Assembly (NCBI GenBank): GCA_019038815.1
Contig: JAHOYS010000271.1
Span: 1-33,232 of the forward strand
Length of the DNA stretch: 33,232 nt
Source: Desulfobacterales bacterium
Lineage (GTDB): Bacteria; Desulfobacterota; Desulfobacteria; Desulfobacterales; Desulfobacteraceae
Reading direction: 5' to 3'
Position numbers and translations under genes: made by a program. The notes below the pieces were generated by a model. That model did not search any database, was not told the origin of the DNA, and worked only from the letters and a program-made list of their open reading frames with translations. Below, piece after piece: positions 28,521 through 33,232 of the stretch. Position 1 is the stretch's first letter. Every line of letters starts with the position of its first letter.

Positions 28521-28548
28521 AACCTATTTTATCAACCTATTTTATCAA
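28521..28548. repeat. 13-bp perfect tandem duplication spanning the rplA stop codon
   Basis: In gene orientation TTGATAAAATAGG occurs twice in a row, followed by TT. The first unit contains the last codons and the TAG stop of rplA (28537-28539). It lies directly upstream of the L10-leader-like element. Confidence 0.93.
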
Positions 28549-29229
28549 TAAAGGATCTACTTTTATACCCAGACCCATTGTTGAAGATATGCTGATTGTT
28601 TTAAAATATATTCCCTTGCTGGAAGCAGGTTTTAATGCCGACAATTTATCTAAAAAGGCTTTGGTATTTTCGGTCAATTTTTGGGCTCCAAAAGAGACCT
28701 TGCCTATCGGCACATGAACAATACCTGCTTTTTCTACTCGAAAATCAATTTTACCTGCTTTCAATTCATTAATTGCTTTTTCAAGTTCAAAGGTTACCGT
28801 TCCTGTTTTAGCATTCGGCATCAACCCACGAGGTCCGAGTATCCTACCCAGTTTTCCGACAGAGCCCATCATATCCGGAGTTGCAATGGCTTTATCAAAA
28901 CCAAACCATCCGTCCTGAATCTTTTTAATGGTCTCTTCATCGGCAATAAAGTCTGCTCCTGCATCCAAGGCTTCTTTTTCTTTCTCGCCCTTTGCAAAAA
29001 CCAATACTTTTACCTCTTTACCAAGTCCGTTGGGCAATATAACCGTACCCCGAACCATTTGATCGGCATGCCGCGGGTCAACGCCTAACCTCACGGCAAC
29101 ATCAACAGTTTCATCGAACTTTGCATGGCTTGTAGAAACTGCAAGTTCCATGGCATTCAGTGGATCGTATTGAACCGTTCTATCAACCTTTTTAAGTGCT
29201 TCTGTCTGTTTTTTACTCCGCTTTGGCAT
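28537..29229 (-). CDS. rplA: 50S ribosomal protein L1
   Basis: L1 forms the mobile stalk at the E site and helps release deacylated tRNA; 230 residues from the chosen start. Three in-frame starts exist: GTG 29238, ATG 29235 and ATG 29229. The last, giving [16 protein letters not shown], is best spaced (8 bases) from AAAGAG, though the site is weak. The family blocks [44 protein letters not shown] and the C-terminal [12 protein letters not shown] are intact. It follows rplK by 24 bp. Confidence 0.95.
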   Translation of the reverse strand: MPKRSKKQTEALKKVDRTVQYDPLNAMELAVSTSHAKFDETVDVAVRLGVDPRHADQMVRGTVILPNGLGKEVKVLVFAKGEKEKEALDAGADFIADEETIKKIQDGWFGFDKAIATPDMMGSVGKLGRILGPRGLMPNAKTGTVTFELEKAINELKAGKIDFRVEKAGIVHVPIGKVSFGAQKLTENTKAFLDKLSALKPASSKGIYFKTISISSTMGLGIKVDPLLIK

Positions 29230-29253
29230 TTTCATCACTCTTTTTACTTAAGG

Positions 29254-29676
29254 TTAAACTACTTCTATCCCCATGCTTCTTGCTGTACCTGCAATAATCT
29301 TTACAGCAGCATCAATATCTGAGGCATTTAAATCTTCTTTTTTGGTTTCGGCAATTGCAACAAGTTGATCTCTGGTTACTGTTCCAACCTTCTCCCGATT
29401 GGGCTCGCCAGACCCTTTTGTAATCTTAGCTGCAGCCAGCAGCAGTCTGGATGCCGGTGGCGTTTTTGTAATAAAGCTGAATGATCTATCCTTGTATACG
29501 GTGATAACGACTGGAATGATAGACCCTGCATCATTGGCAGTTTTTGCATTAAAAGCTTTGCAAAAATCCATAATGTTGACACCATGCTGACCTAATGCAG
29601 GCCCGATGGGCGGAGATGGATTTGCTTTTCCTGCTTCAACCTGAAGCTTTATTTGTGTCATTACTTTTTTTGCCAT
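29254..29676 (-). CDS. rplK: 50S ribosomal protein L11
   Basis: L11 binds the GTPase-associated centre of 23S rRNA and is required for RelA activation by uncharged tRNA; 140 residues. The proline-rich N-terminal segment [20 protein letters not shown] is the thiostrepton-binding region and appears wild type. The C-terminal RNA-binding domain ends [17 protein letters not shown] start with AGGAG. It lies between nusG and rplA. Confidence 0.98.
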   Translation of the reverse strand: MAKKVMTQIKLQVEAGKANPSPPIGPALGQHGVNIMDFCKAFNAKTANDAGSIIPVVITVYKDRSFSFITKTPPASRLLLAAAKITKGSGEPNREKVGTVTRDQLVAIAETKKEDLNASDIDAAVKIIAGTARSMGIEVV

Positions 29677-29711
29677 TTTTTTAACTCCTGAAACTTAACT
29701 ATTTGACCATA

Positions 29712-30242
29712 CTATATTTTAGAAACCTGTATAAAATTCAGTTCTACAGGGGTTGGACGCCCAAAAATACTTACTAGCACCTTAATTTTTTCCTTATCAG
29801 GTGATACATCTTCAACCGTACCATTGAAACTTGAAAACGGCCCGTCAATAACCCTGACTTCATCACCTGGTTCAAAAAAATATTTTGGCTGAGGCTTATT
29901 CTTGCCATGCTGCATTTTATCAACAATGCTTTGAGCCTCTTTGTCACTTATAGGTGCCGGTTTATTTTTCCCACCCAAAAAACCGGTAACCTTTGCAGTG
30001 GAATTTACAATATGCCATGTCTCATTATCCAGATGAATTCTAACGAGAATATACCCTGGGTAAAATTTTCTTGAAGATTCCCTTTTTTTCCCATTAACAA
30101 GCTCAACAATATTTTCAGTCGGGATAAGGATCTCACCAAATTTTTCAGGATGTCTGGAAGCTTCAATTCTTTCTTCCAGAGCAGCTTTAACTTTCTGCTC
30201 ATGACCTGAATACACATGTACGACATACCATTTTAGAGACAT
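29712..30242 (-). CDS. nusG: Transcription termination/antitermination factor NusG
   Basis: NusG bridges RNA polymerase to Rho or to ribosomal S10; 176 residues. The N-terminal NGN domain begins WYVVHVYSGHEQKVKAALEERI and includes RKFYPGYILVRI. The C-terminal KOW domain includes PGDEVRVIDGPFSSFNGTVEDV. Its position directly after secE is near universal. ATG start. Its ribosomal partner S10 (rpsJ) is encoded in the same cluster. Confidence 0.98.
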   Translation of the reverse strand: MSLKWYVVHVYSGHEQKVKAALEERIEASRHPEKFGEILIPTENIVELVNGKKRESSRKFYPGYILVRIHLDNETWHIVNSTAKVTGFLGGKNKPAPISDKEAQSIVDKMQHGKNKPQPKYFFEPGDEVRVIDGPFSSFNGTVEDVSPDKEKIKVLVSIFGRPTPVELNFIQVSKI

Positions 30243-30257
30243 GATACTTCCCTTGTT

Positions 30258-30629
30258 TTATGTCAGGACAACCTGAACAAGCTTTGATAGGCTGTAATCA
30301 AAAAGTCCTAAAAAAACTGCAAGAACAAAAACAAAAATTATCACGACAATGGTAGTCCCTGTGGTCTGTTTACGGGTCGGCCAAGTTACCTTTTTTAACT
30401 CCATCTTGACCTCTCTTAAAAAATCCATTGCTTTTTTGAAAAAATTTGCTTCGCCAGCTTTTGCATCAGTCAAGTTTTTTTCTGACTTTGCCTTTAAAGA
30501 ACTTGCTACTATTGCCGATTTTGAACTTGAAAAACCTGAAGAGCCGGCAGACGAATCTGTCTCGTTTTCCACTACAGCCCTTTGTTTTTTCTTTTCACTT
30601 ACAGGCTTTTTTTTCTGTAATCGTGACAT
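30258..30629 (-). CDS. secE: Preprotein translocase subunit SecE, with long N-terminal extension
   Basis: SecE clamps SecY in the membrane; 123 residues. The conserved part is at about 62-123: an amphipathic helix ending LREVKMELKKVTWPTRKQT, then a single membrane segment at about 93-118. The first 60 residues form a lysine- and serine-rich, low-complexity extension (SSAGSSGFSSSKSA) with no recognised domain. Many bacterial single-TM SecE proteins are only about 60-70 residues. ATG start with AGGAG. It follows tRNA-Trp and precedes nusG. Confidence 0.95.
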   Translation of the reverse strand: MSRLQKKKPVSEKKKQRAVVENETDSSAGSSGFSSSKSAIVASSLKAKSEKNLTDAKAGEANFFKKAMDFLREVKMELKKVTWPTRKQTTGTTIVVIIFVFVLAVFLGLFDYSLSKLVQVVLT

Positions 30630-30697
30630 ACAACTCCTAAGTTTTTCTTGGCAGCCCTAATCCTTTTTTTTGCATTTGGGTTGCAAGACTAAAAATG

Positions 30698-30774
30698 TGG
30701 CAGGTCAGGAGGGAGTCGAACCCGCAACCGCCGGATTTGGAGTCCGGAGCTCTGCCAATTGGAGCTACTGACCT
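30698..30774 (-). tRNA. tRNA-Trp (anticodon CCA)
   Basis: A full cloverleaf of 77 nt with the 3' CCA encoded. Acceptor AGGTCAG/CTGACCT with discriminator G, D arm GCTC/GAGC, anticodon stem CCGGA/TCCGG with loop CTCCAAA, and T loop TTCGACT. The T stem GCGGG/CCCTC contains one C-U mismatch at its second pair. It lies between rpmG and secE, a common arrangement. Confidence 0.96.
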
Positions 30775-30788
30775 GCAAAAAACTATTG

Positions 30789-30947
30789 CTATTTAATCTT
30801 TGTTTCTTTATGCATTACATGCTTATTGCAAAACTTGCAATACTTCTTAAACTCAATTTTATCTGGAGTTTTCCTCTTATTCTTAGTCGTTGTATAATTT
30901 CTTCTCTTGCACTCTGTACAGGCAAGAGCAATGATGACTCTGTCCAT
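30789..30947 (-). CDS. rpmG: 50S ribosomal protein L33, zinc (C+) form
   Basis: A 52-residue gene missed by the ORF track. The translation starts [20 protein letters not shown] and continues [22 protein letters not shown]10, C13, C37 and C40 form the zinc ribbon of C+ L33. ATG start after AGGAG, 18 bp after tufB. It precedes tRNA-Trp and secE, the usual order in many bacteria. Confidence 0.97.
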   Translation of the reverse strand: MDRVIIALACTECKRRNYTTTKNKRKTPDKIEFKKYCKFCNKHVMHKETKIK

Positions 30948-30965
30948 TATTAACTCCTCAGGACT

Positions 30966-32153
30966 TTATTCTACAATTTCACCGATAACACCGGCACCAA
31001 CGGTACGTCCACCTTCCCTGATGGCAAACCTGAGCTCTTTTTCCATTGCAATGGGGTTGATCAACTCCACGTTAATGGTTGCATTATCCCCTGGCATGAT
31101 CATTTCCACACCTTCTTCAAGCGTCAGAATACCTGTAATATCTGTTGTCCTAAAAAAGAACTGAGGTCTGTAACCACTGAAAAAAGGTGTATGACGCCCA
31201 CCTTCTTCTTTGCTCAATGCGTACATCTCTGCTTTGAACTTTGTATGCGGGGTAATGGTTCCCGGTTTGGATACAACCTGACCTCTTTCTACCTGCTCAC
31301 GTTTGGTACCGCGAAGAAGTATACCTACATTATCTCCTGCCTGGCCCTCGTCAAGAAGTTTTCTGAACATCTCAACACCGGTACATACTGTCTTGGCTGT
31401 CTCTCTGATACCGACAATCTCAACCTCTTCACCGGTCTTAATTATACCACGGTCAATCCTTCCTGTTACAACGGTTCCACGGCCTGAAATACTGAATACG
31501 TCCTCTATGGGCATCAGGAATGGTTTTGCTGTATCTCTTTCCGGTTCCGGAACATAGGAATCAAGTATATCAAGAAGCTCCCAGATAGGCTTGGCATCTT
31601 CACTGTCTACATCATCACTTTCAAGGGCTTTCAGTGCGCTGCCTCTAATAATCGGAACCTCTGTAAACTCATAACCCTCAAGAAGCTCCTCCAATTCCAT
31701 CTCAACCAACTCGATCAGCTCTTCGTCATCCACCATGTCGCATTTGTTCAAAAATACAACTATTTTGGGCACTCCAACCTGACGGGCAAGAAGAATATGC
31801 TCTCTTGTCTGGGGCATGGGGCCGTCATCAGCACTGACCACCAGGACTGCACCGTCCATCTGGGCAGCACCCGTGATCATGTTCTTAATGTAGTCAGCAT
31901 GGCCCGGGCAGTCCACATGCGCATAGTGACGGTTATCTGTCTCATACTCTACATGGGCTGTGGCTATTGTGATACCACGTTCTCTTTCTTCAGGTGCTTT
32001 GTCAATCTCATCAAACGGAACAAATGTGGCATTGCCCTTCATCCCGGCATGCTTGGTAATTGCTGCTGTAAGCGTAGTCTTGCCATGGTCAATATGACCG
32101 ATTGTTCCTATGTTCACATGCGGCTTTGTCCGCTCAAATTTTTCCTTAGCCAT
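30966..32153 (-). CDS. tufB: Elongation factor Tu (copy B)
   Basis: The second EF-Tu gene, 395 residues, identical in protein and, by direct line-by-line reading, in DNA to copy A at 16543-17730. The identity tract begins exactly at the stop codon and ends 17 bp upstream of the ATG, including the AGGAGGAATA ribosome binding site. The track start 24 codons upstream is rejected because it runs into tRNA-Thr. The gene follows a four-tRNA array exactly as E. coli tufB does, and precedes rpmG. Confidence 0.99.
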   Translation of the reverse strand: MAKEKFERTKPHVNIGTIGHIDHGKTTLTAAITKHAGMKGNATFVPFDEIDKAPEERERGITIATAHVEYETDNRHYAHVDCPGHADYIKNMITGAAQMDGAVLVVSADDGPMPQTREHILLARQVGVPKIVVFLNKCDMVDDEELIELVEMELEELLEGYEFTEVPIIRGSALKALESDDVDSEDAKPIWELLDILDSYVPEPERDTAKPFLMPIEDVFSISGRGTVVTGRIDRGIIKTGEEVEIVGIRETAKTVCTGVEMFRKLLDEGQAGDNVGILLRGTKREQVERGQVVSKPGTITPHTKFKAEMYALSKEEGGRHTPFFSGYRPQFFFRTTDITGILTLEEGVEMIMPGDNATINVELINPIAMEKELRFAIREGGRTVGAGVIGEIVE

Positions 32154-32179
32154 CTTCTTTATTCCTCCTGCCGTTGTTT

Positions 32180-32256
32180 TGGAGCCCATAATCGGAATCG
32201 AACCGATGAACCTCTTCCTTACCAAGGAAGCGCTCTACCGACTGAGCTATATGGGC
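32180..32256 (-). tRNA. tRNA-Thr (anticodon GGT)
   Basis: Cloverleaf of 77 nt with encoded CCA. Acceptor GCCCATA/TATGGGC, D arm GCTC/GAGC, anticodon stem CTTCC/GGAAG with loop TTGGTAA, and T arm ATCGG-TTCGATT-CCGAT. The anticodon GGT reads ACC and ACU. It is the last tRNA before tufB, equivalent to thrT in E. coli. Confidence 0.97.
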
Positions 32257-32322
32257 CCGAAAATGCGATTCAAATTAACTAAAATTTAACTCAAACCATT
32301 ATCCCATTAGAGATCGAAAAAA

Positions 32323-32399
<77 letters not shown>

Positions 32400-32490
32400 A
32401 TAGGGAGAAACTAAAATAGCTAATTAACCCATTAGCTATGTAGTAACGATCCCCCATAACAATACTTTTAAGATCTCCTACACAACACAC

Positions 32491-32575
32491 TGGTGGTGGG
32501 GGGAGGATTTGAACCTCCGAAGGCTGAGCCGTCAGATTTACAGTCTGATCCCTTTGACCACTCGGGAACCCCACC
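32491..32575 (-). tRNA. tRNA-Tyr (anticodon GTA)
   Basis: A class II tRNA of 85 nt with a long variable arm and encoded CCA. Acceptor GGTGGGG/CCCCACC with discriminator A, anticodon stem TCAGA/TCTGA with loop CTGTAAA, and T arm GGAGG-TTCAAAT-CCTCC. It is equivalent to tyrU in E. coli. Confidence 0.97.
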
Positions 32576-32584
32576 GATTTATTT

Positions 32585-32660
32585 TGGAGCCGATACCCCG
32601 AATCGAACGGAGGACATTCTCATTACAAGTGAGATGCTCTACCAACTGAGCTATATCGGC
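32585..32660 (-). tRNA. tRNA-Thr (anticodon TGT)
   Basis: Cloverleaf of 76 nt with encoded CCA. Acceptor GCCGATA/TATCGGC, anticodon stem TCTCA/TGAGA with loop CTTGTAA, and T arm CTCCG-TTCGATT-CGGGG. The anticodon TGT reads ACA and ACG. It is the first gene of the long operon, equivalent to thrU in E. coli. Confidence 0.97.
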
Positions 32661-32680
32661 TCATCTTAATATCCGCAACA

Positions 32681-32696
32681 TTTTGTCACGACAAAA
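32681..32696 (-). promoter_or_regulatory. TTTTGTC-N2-GACAAAA inverted repeat in the leader of the tRNA-tufB operon
   Basis: A perfect 7-bp inverted repeat with a 2-bp centre starts ten bases downstream of the -10 box, inside the predicted leader of the first tRNA. Its minus-strand sequence TTTTGTCGTG is shared with the rpsL promoter region. It could be an operator, or an early-transcribed sequence that affects promoter escape. Confidence 0.5.
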
Positions 32697-32706
32697 AGAC
32701 CGAGAG

Positions 32707-32735
32707 ATGATATCAGAACAAATCAAGAGAATCAA
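32707..32735 (-). promoter_or_regulatory. Sigma70-type promoter of the tRNA-tufB-rpoBC operon
   Basis: On the minus strand TTGATT (32730-32735) is separated by exactly 17 bp from TATCAT (32707-32712), followed by a C/G-containing discriminator CTCTCGG, the kind often seen at stringently controlled stable-RNA promoters. The predicted start is about 40 bp upstream of mature tRNA-Thr(TGT), leaving room for a 5' leader to be removed. Confidence 0.7.
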
Positions 32736-33033
32736 CCCTGAATTTCACTAAATTCCAATCACCAGCTTAAAACATTTGAATTGGACTTCCAAAAACCTTC
32801 CTTTACTCTGATTTCCTTGTTTTTTCTTTGAATTAAGCCTTATTCAATATCTAAAACAAAATACAGACTGGGAAAATCTTTAAAAATCATAACACTAATA
32901 TCCAATATTCAATAACTTATCAATTTATACAAATAAAATAAAAATTACAAGAAATTTTTAACCTCGTTCTTTTTAATCGTAACCTATGGAAAATCAAAAA
33001 CCTGTTAATCAGGATTAAAATACGCATATATCC

Positions 33034-33060
33034 TTGACAAGCTTTCCTTAATTTTATAAT
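33034..33060 (+). promoter_or_regulatory. Probable promoter of the lipoprotein-like gene
   Basis: A perfect TTGACA (33034-33039) is followed by a perfect TATAAT (33055-33060) with a 15-bp spacer, shorter than optimal. A shifted -10 (TAATTA, 33057-33062) would give 17 bp. The start codon of the next gene is about 40 bp downstream. Confidence 0.55.
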
Positions 33061-33098
33061 TAATCCACCAAACGTTAACGTAACAATCAAGGAATAAA

Positions 33099-33232
33099 AT
33101 GTTTAAAATCAAGCTTGTTATAAGCTTAATGCTTTTTTGGATCACAGCAGGTTGTCAACACTCATACAATAAAATCAACTCCGATCAATCCATTAAGAGG
33201 CAAACAATTTCTTCGGAAGCTCTGAAAGCTGA
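33099..33232 (+). CDS. Putative lipoprotein, 5' part only (truncated by window end)
   Basis: An open frame of 44 codons that runs off the window, so it is missing from the track. The translation starts MFKIKLVISLMLFWITAGCQHS: a basic start, a hydrophobic stretch and a cysteine at residue 19 preceded by TAG, resembling a lipoprotein signal peptide with an imperfect lipobox (Thr at -3). AAGGA lies five bases before the ATG, and a promoter is nearby. The mature part is polar and not recognised; function unknown. Confidence 0.65.
   Translation, partial: MFKIKLVISLMLFWITAGCQHSYNKINSDQSIKRQTISSEALKA

Larger units (their letters stand above)
32661..33098. other. 438-bp intergenic region between divergent transcription units
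   Basis: This AT-rich stretch separates the tRNA-tufB operon (minus) from a plus-strand gene at 33099. It holds a promoter for each direction and an inverted repeat near the tRNA side, annotated separately. In the roughly 300 bp between the two promoters I see no ORF, RNA gene or clear repeat. Confidence 0.7.

Noticed and set aside
30907-32282. Plus-strand ORFs opposite tufB, repeated opposite tufA
   Set aside because: They recur only because the two tuf genes are identical; they are shadows and not a duplicated gene family.
32661-32696. Alternative promoter TTGTCG-N17-TATTAA immediately before tRNA-Thr(TGT)
   Set aside because: Matches only 4 of 6 in each box, and transcription would start at or inside the mature tRNA. 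The promoter at 32707-32735 is better placed.

Overview
This window is almost entirely the core translation/transcription supercluster of a bacterium, read on the minus strand from about 32.7 kb down to 2.6 kb. The gene order, zinc-type ribosomal proteins, an AT-rich base composition and the style of the sequences suggest a Desulfobacterota member, probably Desulfobacteraceae (Desulfobacula/Desulfobacter-like). That placement is inference from protein style; no search was run.

Layout in the direction of transcription: a sigma70-type promoter (32707-32735) drives tRNA-Thr(TGT), tRNA-Tyr(GTA), tRNA-Gly(TCC), tRNA-Thr(GGT), tufB, rpmG, tRNA-Trp(CCA), secE, nusG, rplK, rplA, an L10-leader-like element, rplJ, rplL, rpoB and rpoC. 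A second strong promoter (18718-18746) then starts the str-S10-spc-alpha series: rpsL, rpsG, tufA, rpsJ, rplC, a 146-bp gap, rplD, rplW, rplB, rpsS, rplV, rpsC, rplP, rpmC, rpsQ, rplN, rplX, rplE, rpsN, rpsH, rplF, rplR, rpsE, rpmD, rplO, secY, infA, rpmJ, rpsM, rpsK, rpsD, rpoA and rplQ. It ends at a strong, probably bidirectional terminator (2581-2620). On the far side of that terminator lie a convergent plus-strand diguanylate cyclase and, divergent from it, an MFS transporter. At the right edge a plus-strand lipoprotein-like gene runs out of the window.

These genes build the ribosome (S3, S4, S5, S7, S8, S10-S14, S17, S19 and many L proteins), RNA polymerase (alpha, beta, beta'), elongation factor Tu (two identical genes), IF-1, NusG and the SecY/SecE translocon subunits. 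Genes often expected here but absent are fusA (between rpsG and tuf), and adk and map (between secY and infA).

No mobile element, CRISPR array, defence locus or other evidently new multigene system is visible. The unusual signals are small: an S7 with a non-canonical N-terminus; seven TTG initiators, five of them in 30S protein genes; short tandem duplications that straddle the stop codons of rplF, rplA and rplL; a shared sequence just downstream of both main promoters; two tuf genes identical exactly to the stop codon; and a 31-codon ORF with a good ribosome binding site in the rplC-rplD gap. Several ORF-track starts were moved (rplQ, rplO, rpsE, rplE, rplD, rpoB, rplJ, rplA, tufB), for reasons given in each entry.
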